A stretch of 64,000 nucleotides of DNA. Origin: Syntrophaceae bacterium UBA2188. GTDB taxonomy: Bacteria; Desulfobacterota; BSN033; UBA1163. Each line of letters opens with the position of its first letter. The stretch's first letter is position 1. The stretch is from NCBI GenBank assembly GCA_002327985.1, contig DCVM01000012.1, positions 1 to 64,000 on the forward strand. Reading direction: 5' to 3'. Position numbers and translations under genes: made by a program. Shown in pieces: positions 27,442-36,334 of this stretch. The notes under the pieces were generated by a model. The model searched no databases and was not told the DNA's origin. It saw only the letters and a program-made list of their open reading frames with translations.

Positions 27442-28965
27442 TTAGCCCCACTTGTAACTGACCTTGAAATAGATATAATCCTTGTTTTCAAACAACTCGA
27501 ACCCTTGCCCTTCCTTCTTTCCATACAGGAAACATGATCCCAAAGTGAAATGCCATTTGTTACTATAGTCATAGACCAATTGCAGACGGAAGAAGTCTGA
27601 CTTGGAGTTGACATCGTGTAGCCAGAAGAACGACGGGGTCAATTTGTTGTGAAAGTAGGATGTATTGATCATCAAGGTCGTCTGGTAGTTGTTTTTCTTT
27701 AAACCCGAAATCTCTTCGATGGATGGATAATCATTTATTCTCCGATAGTAGAATTGTGGCGAGATCATGAAATAGGTATTCGGGTTCAAGAAGGGAATTC
27801 TCACTTTCCAATCCACCCCAATAGCCCCACGAAACTCATCTGATTTTTTAAATCTGGAGATGGGTGTTCCCGGTGTTCCAAAAGCAAACGTGCTATCAAA
27901 GGCGTACAAAGTCTCCAAACGCACAACCGGAGAAACACCTCCCAAGAAGGAGGCCCTCAAGGGGGTAATATCCCTGGAAAAGGTAGCCCCCACAAAACGA
28001 AAAAGTGGATACTTGCCTTCCATGAGGGGGTGAAGGATCAAGTTCCCATCGGAGGCAAAAATATCTGGCGGAAGCGGGGAAAGATAAGGAGGAATAAGAT
28101 TTGTCACCGGGTCATTATCCCGACCATAAAACGCATTCAATGTAATGACGGAGTCGTATACGACCCCTTTAATTCTGAATGCGAATTCATTCCCTTCTCT
28201 CCATCTCTTTGGCTTATCAATCATCCCTGTTCTAATCATTGAACCCATATGGGGTCCAGAAAGCGGAATATCCGGTGCCCAAATCCCTCCATCATCGTTG
28301 CCAATCATGATCCCCTGATTAGGAATGAAATCTGGGTTGGGGTTATAGACAAATTCGAGGTTCAGACTCTGGATCCAGGTCGGCTTGATGGGCAAATTGT
28401 ACTCAGTTCTAATGAGCCAGATCGGAATGATATTTGTCTCAAATTCTACATCGGCAAACCCTCGACGCTGGTCCCAAGGATTAATCTGATCCATGAGCCG
28501 GAAACCGTCTGTCTCACCCCAGTTAACAATTTGCTTTCCTATTCGGAACATGAAATCTCCTGGGGTCCAGGTAACATGGGCCTCTTTCAATAATTGCCAG
28601 TACTTATCATCCACATTTAAGTTCTTATAGGATTTGTTAAACAATTTTTCATTCCATGAACTGTCCTTATGTTTCAACTGGTAAATCCAATCCACGGTGA
28701 GCATGCCTGAGGCATAGAATTTAAGACTCTTCATAGGCGTATAATCGCCTTCCACAAAAAGGTTCATCAGGGCAGAATTTAAACCTTTTTCAGTATCATA
28801 TTTGTCCCTATCGAGCAGACTAAAGGATGCCCCCTGAGTCGCATATCCAAACAAGTTGAGAGGCTTTCCGAGCACTGTAAACTGCTCGGCCATAACAGGA
28901 AAACTTGATAAGGCCATGGTCAGTACGACTATCCAAAATAAAATTAAAAATCTTTTCTTTTTCAT
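27442..28965 (-). CDS. DUF1302 family outer-membrane beta-barrel protein
   Basis: A 507-residue protein with a signal peptide (MKKKRFLILFWIVVLTMALS, cleavage likely after VMA). The rest is alternating beta strands with the aromatic C-terminal end KVSYKWG expected of outer-membrane barrels. DUF1302 proteins (around 500-650 residues) pair with DUF1329. The motif region WGETDGFRLMDQINPWDQR is typical of the family. The ATG at 28965 is chosen for GGAGGGAGGGG before it over an upstream in-frame start. Inferred role: outer-membrane channel for a hydrophobic compound. Confidence 0.85.
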   Translation of the reverse strand: MKKKRFLILFWIVVLTMALSSFPVMAEQFTVLGKPLNLFGYATQGASFSLLDRDKYDTEKGLNSALMNLFVEGDYTPMKSLKFYASGMLTVDWIYQLKHKDSSWNEKLFNKSYKNLNVDDKYWQLLKEAHVTWTPGDFMFRIGKQIVNWGETDGFRLMDQINPWDQRRGFADVEFETNIIPIWLIRTEYNLPIKPTWIQSLNLEFVYNPNPDFIPNQGIMIGNDDGGIWAPDIPLSGPHMGSMIRTGMIDKPKRWREGNEFAFRIKGVVYDSVITLNAFYGRDNDPVTNLIPPYLSPLPPDIFASDGNLILHPLMEGKYPLFRFVGATFSRDITPLRASFLGGVSPVVRLETLYAFDSTFAFGTPGTPISRFKKSDEFRGAIGVDWKVRIPFLNPNTYFMISPQFYYRRINDYPSIEEISGLKKNNYQTTLMINTSYFHNKLTPSFFWLHDVNSKSDFFRLQLVYDYSNKWHFTLGSCFLYGKKEGQGFELFENKDYIYFKVSYKWG

Positions 28966-29140
28966 AACCCCTCCCTCCTTCTTTTTTCTCTCCATGGTTT
29001 GATAAAAAAACAATAATCTCTTCCTCTTCCCTATCCCAATTCGACCCTCAATAATTCCACTTCACCCCCTTTCCTAAAATAAACTTGCCCGTGTAGCGTG
29101 CCCGTAAATCCTCTATAGCCTCAATCTCTTTCTTTCACCC

Positions 29141-29216
29141 CACCCTCATCCTCACTCCATCAAGGGGGAGAGGGATCTTTGGCCTCTCCCCCCTCTGGAG
29201 TGGGTTAGGGGTGAGG
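29141..29216. repeat. Large imperfect inverted repeat (CCTCTCCCCC-type hairpin)
   Basis: Arms of about 33 nt (29141-29173 and 29183-29216) pair through CCTCTCCCCC, TGGAGTG and the AGG-GTG-AGG tracts, around a 9-nt loop. It fills most of the gap between the RND permease and DUF1302 genes. It resembles the CCCTCACCCC...GAGGG intergenic repeat seen in many environmental genomes, and in the transcript would form a strong hairpin that could stabilise or terminate the upstream message. Confidence 0.7.
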
Positions 29217-29239
29217 AAATGAGGAAAGAGACGAAATGT

Positions 29240-31657
29240 TTATGAAGAGGTTTGTGCAATGGCTACTCCTGCCTCGGCTGTATTGTCTGCCGTTAATGCA
29301 GCCTTTCTTATAAACTTCGGCTTGATGATATAAATCAATAAAGGATGAAGGGTTAAGGTGAGAAGGACGTTTGCCCCTAAGATGATGGCAAGAAAAAAAC
29401 CCATCTCCCCTTGAAACTTCATATCTGAAAATACATACCACGTCAGGACTGGTAAAATGATCGTCAACCCGGTATAGACCACTGCCTTGCCGGTCGTACA
29501 GACGGACTGGATAATGGCTTGTTTCCAATCGCCCCCTTGAAGAGTGTATTCTTCCATGCAACGGCTATAGAGGTAGATACAGAAATTGTCTCCCACCCCC
29601 ACTCCTACTGCAGCAATAGGAAGCGTATTGATTGAAAGACCAATATCCATTAAGGCCATATAGGCAAAGGCCATACTATTAGCAAAAATCAAGGGAAGGG
29701 TCACCATGAGACCACCCGTAATAGACCTAAAAGAAATACAGATGAGGATAAAGATGGCGGCAAGGACGCTTGAATCAATCAGGGCATGGGCTCGTTTCAT
29801 CTCCTCATTGACGCCGATTTCCATCCCAATTCTCCCACCCGCTAACTTAAATTCTCCCTTCTCGATATTCATGGGACGGTCCTTAAAAAACTCATAGGCA
29901 GCATCACGAATACGAAGCAGATTCTCCGAGGTATGATCCGAAAAGTAGAGAATGACTTGAGCTCGCTCCAGATCTTCATCAACAAAACGACGCAAGACAA
30001 ACGGATCAATGTCTTTACGGACATAGCCCATGAGTCCTTTAAACATCAAAGCATTTTGCGGCATCTGGTACCAAAGCTGATCCCCGTCGTGTAGCATCAG
30101 ATTCACCATGTTCACGGTGTTGGCCAAAGTATTCGAAGACTTGTAAATATCGGGCAGCCTCTCTTGCATGTGCCTTGAAAACGCATCAAAGGTCGTCAAC
30201 ACCGCCGGGTTATAAACCGACTCTTTCTCTCCCTCGTAGAAAAGCATCAAGTTCTCCGACGATGCATCAAAGAGATGGTTGATGAGCTTCTGATCTTGAT
30301 TATAAGGATGGCTTGGCCATAGAAGAGGGGAACCAGGAGTAGGATCTCCAATTTTTAGCCCGCTTATCGCCCAGCTAAAAAAGATCATCGCCCCAACGAT
30401 CAATCCCCCAACGGCATACCGGCCCGACCCGATGGAAAAACTGGTCACCTTGGTAATGGCCCGAGCCTGCCAATCCATTTGACACTTTTCTTTTGCATAC
30501 CGATCGCTTGCCACTTTTAGCGGGAGCACACTACAAATAATGGGAACCATAATGCCCGTCAACCCTGTGCTGAATATCCAAAACCCCATGATGATGGCCA
30601 GATGCTGCATCAGGACAATCTTGGCAAAACTCAATACCAGGAAACCAGCTGCATCCGTAAAGACCCCTGTCCAGTTGGGAAAGAGCATGGTCCGCATGGT
30701 CTCATAACTGGCACGGAGCCGATCCCCGCCACTCGCATTAAGTTCTTCAAAATAACGATGGGTGATCTGAACGGAGTTGCTAATGAATCGGGCCCCTACA
30801 AAAAAGGCCAGAACATAGAGGAGGGGACTGAAGTTGATTCCTGTAAAACCCACAAATCCCAGCCCTATTACAGTAAGAATCGCCGCATCCATGATCGGAA
30901 CAATCATCCCCATTACATTGCGAAAGATGATGTAGAGGATCAAGATCATCAACGCAATACTGATACCAAAAACAAGGTAGGTCTGGTACTTCAGGCTGTA
31001 AATCCAGCCCATCAACATGGGAAACCCAACAATATGAACGGAGGTCTCCTCGTCGGTATATTCTTTGACTAATTTTCTTAAAAGGCTGAAGGCTTTCCCA
31101 TAAGAGATGTTTTCCTTAAAATCGGTCAACAACAGGGCAGCGGTTCCATCGCTTGACACCAGGGTGCCGTTATAGGCAGGATTGGAAAAGATGTTTTGCT
31201 TCAATAAGGCCATTTCTTCTGGGCTGTTAGGAGGATCTGGCCACATCAGGGGCTCAATTTTTATCTCACCTTTTCCTAATGTCCTCACCACTTTGGTCGA
31301 CCGGCTTGCAATCGATACGGTCAAACTCCGATACACTTCATCCCACAGCACCACCTCCTCGGTCATCTTCGAAATCTTGTCCAGAACCCCCCGGGTAAAG
31401 ATATCCCCCTTCTTCGTCTTAATCGCGATGGCTACCGTCGAACCCCCACTCCCAAACACTTCTGAAAACCGAGCATGAAGTTTAAGATAAGGATGATCAT
31501 AGGGAAACAACTCATGCAGAAGAACCTCCCCCCGAATCTTGAAAACCCCATACAAAAAGACCCCTGTGATCACCAAAATAGTTATCAAAACAACCCATTT
31601 GCGACTTACCAAGTACCAACAAATGCGGTCCAGTCTTGTTTTATTGTGGCCAACCAT
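29240..31657 (-). CDS. RND/MMPL-family permease
   Basis: An 805-residue inner-membrane protein with about 12 membrane segments in two repeated halves: TM1 near residues 20-40, a periplasmic loop, then five clustered helices (LVFGISIALMILILYIIF onward), and the same layout in the second half (ending in VLLTLTLHPLLIYII). This is the size and layout of MMPL/hopanoid-type RND proteins, shorter than AcrB. With DUF1302, DUF1329 and YCF48-like partners it should move a lipid-like substrate. GGGAG suits the ATG at 31657; an ATG two codons upstream is also possible. Confidence 0.87.
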   Translation of the reverse strand: MVGHNKTRLDRICWYLVSRKWVVLITILVITGVFLYGVFKIRGEVLLHELFPYDHPYLKLHARFSEVFGSGGSTVAIAIKTKKGDIFTRGVLDKISKMTEEVVLWDEVYRSLTVSIASRSTKVVRTLGKGEIKIEPLMWPDPPNSPEEMALLKQNIFSNPAYNGTLVSSDGTAALLLTDFKENISYGKAFSLLRKLVKEYTDEETSVHIVGFPMLMGWIYSLKYQTYLVFGISIALMILILYIIFRNVMGMIVPIMDAAILTVIGLGFVGFTGINFSPLLYVLAFFVGARFISNSVQITHRYFEELNASGGDRLRASYETMRTMLFPNWTGVFTDAAGFLVLSFAKIVLMQHLAIIMGFWIFSTGLTGIMVPIICSVLPLKVASDRYAKEKCQMDWQARAITKVTSFSIGSGRYAVGGLIVGAMIFFSWAISGLKIGDPTPGSPLLWPSHPYNQDQKLINHLFDASSENLMLFYEGEKESVYNPAVLTTFDAFSRHMQERLPDIYKSSNTLANTVNMVNLMLHDGDQLWYQMPQNALMFKGLMGYVRKDIDPFVLRRFVDEDLERAQVILYFSDHTSENLLRIRDAAYEFFKDRPMNIEKGEFKLAGGRIGMEIGVNEEMKRAHALIDSSVLAAIFILICISFRSITGGLMVTLPLIFANSMAFAYMALMDIGLSINTLPIAAVGVGVGDNFCIYLYSRCMEEYTLQGGDWKQAIIQSVCTTGKAVVYTGLTIILPVLTWYVFSDMKFQGEMGFFLAIILGANVLLTLTLHPLLIYIIKPKFIRKAALTADNTAEAGVAIAQTSS

Positions 31658-31674
31658 CGACATCTCCCTTACGC

Positions 31675-32697
31675 TTAATACTTAATCCGCTCCCAGGTCG
31701 TTGAAGAATTAAGGTAGATAGCCCCTCTCCACCCCACTGCTACAAATCCAGAATTACCCCGCGGAGCAAGTCCATAAATCCAACCATACTTAATAGATGG
31801 CCTAAATTCTGGAGTCTGCCAGGTCTTCCCACTATCCTCAGAAGATAAAAACGTCCCACTCCCCCCAACGAAAATTTTATCTTTCTTGTCAGAAGTGATA
31901 CTAAAAAGCTGGGTCCTCCGTGCCCCTGTCACCACAGGCTCCCACGTCTTCCCCCCATCCAACGTCTTGGTCACATACCCATCTATCCCCACCGCCCACG
32001 CCGTCTTCGGATCCAAAACCACAACGTCAAAAAGATAGGTTCCCCCTATAATCTCCCCCGTCTCCCTCGATATCCTAAACTCCCCCGCCTGCTTCTCCCA
32101 TGTCACCCCTCCATTACTGGTATGGTAAATATACCCATACTCCCCAACCGCCCATCCATGAAGGGCATCACAGAATGAAATAGCCTTAAGGATATAGTCC
32201 TCACCACTGAATTGTTTGCTCCAGCTCTTACCCCCATCATTCGTAAATAAAATCGTGGTCCGCTCAGTAACAATCCATCCTTTTAAGACATCTACAAAAA
32301 ATACATCCATCAGAAAGTCGGATATGGGAGATTTCTGCTTCTCCCATGTTCTACCCCCATCTACCGTACGTATGATCGTCCCCTGATCCCCCACAGCCCA
32401 ACCCTGTTTTGAATCCACAAAATGAATTGAGCTCAACGCAAAACGCGTGCCGCTGCTCTGACGTTCCCAAGTCTTCCCCCCATCCCTGCTATAAAGAATA
32501 GTCCCCCAACGCCCGCAAACCCACCCCTCTCTCTCATCTGGGAAACTCACCGAAAAAAGATCATCATATAATTTGTTGGGCTGCCCTCTAAGGTTTCCAA
32601 ATAATAGAAAACAAAATATAAAATTCATTCCCAGAAATACATGGAATACATATATAAAGCGTTTAAAAAAAACCCTATAATAAATTGTCCTTTTCAT
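31675..32697 (-). CDS. YCF48-like/BNR-repeat beta-propeller protein
   Basis: A 340-residue protein with an N-terminal hydrophobic segment (about 13-34) that directs export, then at least six blades each carrying an Asp-box-like motif: RDGGKTWE, VDGGRTWE, NDGGKSWS, SNGGVTWE, LDGGKTWE, EDSGKTWQ. The blades also share GWAVG/GWVCG strands. YCF48-type propellers assist photosystem assembly in cyanobacteria; in proteobacteria the family recurs beside RND/DUF1302/DUF1329 genes. A periplasmic scaffold role is inferred. It is the first gene of the long co-directional block, behind a probable promoter. Confidence 0.87.
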   Translation of the reverse strand: MKRTIYYRVFFKRFIYVFHVFLGMNFIFCFLLFGNLRGQPNKLYDDLFSVSFPDEREGWVCGRWGTILYSRDGGKTWERQSSGTRFALSSIHFVDSKQGWAVGDQGTIIRTVDGGRTWEKQKSPISDFLMDVFFVDVLKGWIVTERTTILFTNDGGKSWSKQFSGEDYILKAISFCDALHGWAVGEYGYIYHTSNGGVTWEKQAGEFRISRETGEIIGGTYLFDVVVLDPKTAWAVGIDGYVTKTLDGGKTWEPVVTGARRTQLFSITSDKKDKIFVGGSGTFLSSEDSGKTWQTPEFRPSIKYGWIYGLAPRGNSGFVAVGWRGAIYLNSSTTWERIKY

Positions 32698-32791
32698 TTT
32701 TCCCTTTTCCTCTTCAAAGAAGAATGTTGCTTATATCAGATGCCACGTTTGCCGGGAATTTAGTTTATCATAATCTTAAAAAATATATTTA

Positions 32792-32839
32792 GAGCAAGCG
32801 CTCGATTTATCTGCTACCATATCTCAAAAAGTTTGTCAA
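32792..32839 (-). promoter_or_regulatory. Candidate promoter and operator for the catabolic/transport block
   Basis: On the minus strand TTGACA (32834-32839) is followed after 17 nt by TAGCAG (32811-32816, weak -10) and then by GAGCGCTTGCTC (32792-32803; 4-bp arms around a 4-nt centre). It lies about 100 nt before the YCF48-like gene. The TetR gene at 14763-15434 is the obvious candidate to bind here, but this is inference. Confidence 0.4.
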
Positions 32840-33090
32840 GAAAAAAATTAGGCTGTGTTAACCAATGAAAAACGTACCTGCCAGAGTGTACGGGATAGTT
32901 TTAATTAAGGCACTAAAGGATTAATTTAGGGGGGATATAAAAGAATTTGGCCTATTTAGTAAGCTGAAAGGGTACAAGAATCAATTGAATTGAGGAAAAA
33001 AGGGTTGATCGATTAGAATACTGAAATACCCTCTGCCTCATCTTTTAAAGAAGTCTCCAGAATAAATTTATGGGTATCTAGCTTGAATCG
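32840..33090. other. Gap between the catabolic block and the efflux operon
   Basis: A 250-bp AT-rich stretch downstream of the RND pump stop and upstream of the promoter at 32.8 kb. A 19-codon plus-strand frame from 32862 (MKNVPARVYG...) has no ribosome-binding site. No terminator hairpin with a T-run, RNA gene or repeat is evident. Confidence 0.5.
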
Positions 33091-36000
33091 CTATTTAAAA
33101 GGCTGAGAAGACCTTTTTGTCGAGCTATTTTCTTTCTTCAACAGACCTTTCATTTTTTCCTGAAGATCATCGAGCAGCGTGTAGGCCACTGGAACGACAA
33201 AGAGGGTGAGCAGCGTCGAGGCAAACATCCCCCCAAAGGTTGCTCTGCCCATCCCCGCTCTTGCCTCACCCCCTGCACTATAGCCCAAGGCCACCGGAAG
33301 AACTCCCAACATGGTCGTCACAGCCGTCATTAAAATGGGCCGAAGTCTGACAGGAGAGGCCTGAAGGACAGCCTGATCCCTTTCTGTTCCACGTTCTCTT
33401 AACGTATTGGTATAATCAACCAACAAGATGGAATTCTTCACCACCAGGGCGGTCAGAGTGATCATACCGATCATACTCATTATGGAAATGGTATCGCCCG
33501 TCAGATAGAGGGCACCGAAAGCCCCTGCCGTACTTAAGGGCAACGCCAACATCACTGACAGGGGATGAAGGAAGCTGTTGAACTGCATGGCCAGGACCAT
33601 GTAGATGATCACGACAGCCTGGATCAGGGCAATGATCATATATCGAAAGGATTCTTTGAAAACCTCTGCTTGCCCAGTGAAAGCGTAAGAATACCCTTCT
33701 GGAATATATTTCTTAGATAGAGCCTCCATCTCCAAAATGGCCTCTCCCAGGGCCTTGCCTCCTGCTGTATCAGCGTAGATCGTTGCACTCCTCTGCCGGT
33801 CCTTCCGGTTGACGAGATTGGGACCGATCCCTTCTTCGACCTTCACGACCTGGGCAAGTTTAATCAGACCTCCTTTGGGGGTTCTAATAGAGATCTGAGA
33901 AATGTCTTGCGGATTCATTCTCTGATCTCTGATCAGCCGGACTCTTACATCATAGCGTTTCGCCCTTTCCACATCCTTAAACTTTGAGACCTCTTGACCA
34001 CCTATCAACTGCTGAACGGCGGATGAAATCTCACGAATATCCAGTCCCACATCAGCAGCCCTATTCCGGTCGATCAGCACCCTCACCTCGGGCTTTGTAA
34101 GTTCAAGATCAGAGCTGATATCGACCATGCCCGGACTCCTCATCATTTCTTCCATAATTTGGCCGGAGATCTTCTCAATCGTCTCCATTTCCGCTCCTTT
34201 AATATCCAACTGCAAAGGCGCCCCTCTTTTGCCTCCTGAACCAACGGGCGAAATATCTTCTACGTAGGCTTTGAACCCGGGCATTTCCTGTAACTTCTTT
34301 CGCAGATCACCCATAATTTGCTGCTGGGACCGTTTCCTTTCTTTTCGGTCTTTCAAACTGACAACGACAATCCCTTTATTGACCTCTTTACGTTCTCCAA
34401 TTCCAATGGCGGCAAAGACTGCTTCAGCCTCTGGCAGGGAAAGTGTAAGATCTTCCAGCCTTTGCAGACTTTCATCTGTATCGTACAATGTTGAACCGGT
34501 CGGCATCTCAAGACGGATGATAAAACGACCTTCATCGGACTTGGGGATGAATTCACTCTTCAAATTTATTAAAAGCGCAATACTTCCTAAGAAGATCCCG
34601 GTTGCAATAACGATGACTAACCAGCGGTGTCTTAGAGAGAAGGCCAACGCCTTTCGGTAGCGATCTTCAAGTCTCCCATAAGATTGATCAAAAAATTGAT
34701 AAACCCTTCCGTGTTTCGATTCCAGCTTCAAGAACTTTGAACAGAGCATGGGGATAAGGATGAGGGCAACAACCAGAGAAGCGATTACAGAAGCGGCTAC
34801 TGTGACGCCAAACTGGTAGAAGAATCTTCCGATGATTCCTCCCATGAAGGCTACCGGAAGAAACACCGCTGCGATGGAAAAAGTTGCGGCCATGGCCGCA
34901 AAGGCAATTTCTGAAGTTCCCTTTTTCGCCGCCCCGACTGGATCAGCCCCTTCCTCCATATGCCGATAGATATTCTCCAGGACAATAATGGCATCGTCGC
35001 AAACCACCCCGACCATCATCGAAAGGGCAAGCATGGTAAAATAGTTCATGGTAAATCCCATGAAATGCATGATGCCAAAACTGGTGATGAGAGATGTAGG
35101 GATGGAGACAGCCGTGATGATAGTGCTCCGAACGTTCAGTAGGAAGATGAACATAATCACTGCGGCAAGGAGCCCTCCGATGAAAACATCCTCTGTGACC
35201 CCCCCGATAGCCTCTTCAATGAATTTGGAGGAATCAAAGGAGATATGGATATCAACTCCCGGGGGAAGAGTCTTCTTGATTTCAGCAAGCTTTGCCTTAA
35301 CGGCTCCCGCCACTTCTACGACATTGGCGCCCGATCTTGGGATCACCCCCATTCCTATCGCCTGAATCCGATCATACCGGGCAATGGTTCTCACGGGCTC
35401 GGTTCCATCCTCTGCCCATCCCACATCGTTTAAACGAATGGGAGCCCCATTCTGATAGGTGATGATCAAGTTATTGAACTCTTCGATATTTCGTAATTCA
35501 CCCAGATTTCTAACCGTGAACTCACGACGAACGCTTTCAATGATTCCGCCCGGTAATTCAATATTTTTTGCAAGGAGCGCTCTCGATATATCGGCCGATG
35601 TTAATCGATGGGCCTCCAGTTTCTTTCCATCCAGCCATATCCTGATCTCCCTTTTCGCGAAGCCCCCTAACATAATTGATCCAACACCTCTGATGGATTC
35701 AATTTGGGGTCTCAACACCTCATCAGCCAACATGCCCAGTTTTGAAGAAGGTTGATTTCCTGCCACCGAGAGCCAGAGAATGGGTCTTGCATTGATGTCG
35801 AGCTTGTCGATAATGGGAGGGTCGATATCCATGGGCAATCTTTTCTTCGCCACATCCACTTTCGCTCTGACATCCTGAACAGCGGAATCAATATCGCGGT
35901 AAAGTTCAAACTCCACAACAACCTGCGAAAACCCATAACCGCTCGTGGAGGCAATATGCTTCACCCCTTCGATGGTGTTGACCTGCTCTTCAATCGGGTC

Positions 36001-36192
36001 TGTGACATCGGTATCCATGACCTCCGGCGCTGCGCCGAAAAGGGTCGTGGTGATCGTCACCATAGGAAAATCGACTTGGGGGTAGAGGTCGATCCCAATT
36101 CGCTGATATCCGAGGATTCCAAAAAAGACGAGGGCCAGGGTGATGATGGTGGCTACGACGGGTCGTTTGACAGCGGTGTCTGAGAGAAACAT
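33091..36192 (-). CDS. RND multidrug efflux pump, inner-membrane subunit (HAE1/AcrB-like)
   Basis: A 1033-residue proton-driven RND transporter, full family length. N-terminal MFLSDTAVKRPVVATIITLALVFFGI is the TM1 start; the large periplasmic porter loops follow; the TM4 region holds the paired acidic residues in MMVGVVCDDAIIVLENI, and the C-terminal half ends with clustered TM helices (GGMFASTLLTLFVVPVAYTLL). Together with the adaptor 143 bp and the TolC-like gene further upstream it forms a tripartite exporter of toxic or hydrophobic compounds. GGGAG precedes the ATG. Confidence 0.94.
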   Translation of the reverse strand: MFLSDTAVKRPVVATIITLALVFFGILGYQRIGIDLYPQVDFPMVTITTTLFGAAPEVMDTDVTDPIEEQVNTIEGVKHIASTSGYGFSQVVVEFELYRDIDSAVQDVRAKVDVAKKRLPMDIDPPIIDKLDINARPILWLSVAGNQPSSKLGMLADEVLRPQIESIRGVGSIMLGGFAKREIRIWLDGKKLEAHRLTSADISRALLAKNIELPGGIIESVRREFTVRNLGELRNIEEFNNLIITYQNGAPIRLNDVGWAEDGTEPVRTIARYDRIQAIGMGVIPRSGANVVEVAGAVKAKLAEIKKTLPPGVDIHISFDSSKFIEEAIGGVTEDVFIGGLLAAVIMFIFLLNVRSTIITAVSIPTSLITSFGIMHFMGFTMNYFTMLALSMMVGVVCDDAIIVLENIYRHMEEGADPVGAAKKGTSEIAFAAMAATFSIAAVFLPVAFMGGIIGRFFYQFGVTVAASVIASLVVALILIPMLCSKFLKLESKHGRVYQFFDQSYGRLEDRYRKALAFSLRHRWLVIVIATGIFLGSIALLINLKSEFIPKSDEGRFIIRLEMPTGSTLYDTDESLQRLEDLTLSLPEAEAVFAAIGIGERKEVNKGIVVVSLKDRKERKRSQQQIMGDLRKKLQEMPGFKAYVEDISPVGSGGKRGAPLQLDIKGAEMETIEKISGQIMEEMMRSPGMVDISSDLELTKPEVRVLIDRNRAADVGLDIREISSAVQQLIGGQEVSKFKDVERAKRYDVRVRLIRDQRMNPQDISQISIRTPKGGLIKLAQVVKVEEGIGPNLVNRKDRQRSATIYADTAGGKALGEAILEMEALSKKYIPEGYSYAFTGQAEVFKESFRYMIIALIQAVVIIYMVLAMQFNSFLHPLSVMLALPLSTAGAFGALYLTGDTISIMSMIGMITLTALVVKNSILLVDYTNTLRERGTERDQAVLQASPVRLRPILMTAVTTMLGVLPVALGYSAGGEARAGMGRATFGGMFASTLLTLFVVPVAYTLLDDLQEKMKGLLKKENSSTKRSSQPFK

Positions 36193-36208
36193 AAAAAACT
36201 CCCAAAAA

Positions 36209-36303
36209 ACTAAGTCGAATAGTCACTTAGCCTTTTAGTCATATAGTCCCTTATCTCGTCGTCTTTTCACAGACCATACGACTATCTGACTATGCGACTA
36301 AGG
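36209..36303. repeat. Degenerate AGTC/GACTA intergenic repeats
   Basis: The gap between the pump and adaptor genes is built from degenerate short units: TAGTCACTTAG, TTAGTCATATAGTCCCTTA, then in opposite orientation ACGACTATCTGACTATGCGACTAAGG. The opposite-facing units could form a hairpin. A similar array is at about 63530-63600. Confidence 0.5.
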
Positions 36304-36334
36304 AACTTTCAATCCATGAACTCTATCTCTTATA

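Noticed and set aside
30602..31072. 156-codon plus-strand open frame inside the RND permease gene
   Set aside because: Fully antisense to a well-supported membrane protein, low-complexity composition rich in His/Lys/Asn, no ribosome-binding site.
32862..32921. 19-codon plus-strand frame beginning MKNVPARVYG
   Set aside because: Very short, no ribosome-binding site, located in a non-coding gap.
35752..36183. 143-codon plus-strand open frame inside the AcrB-like gene
   Set aside because: Antisense shadow of a conserved RND sequence; no start signal or recognisable domain.
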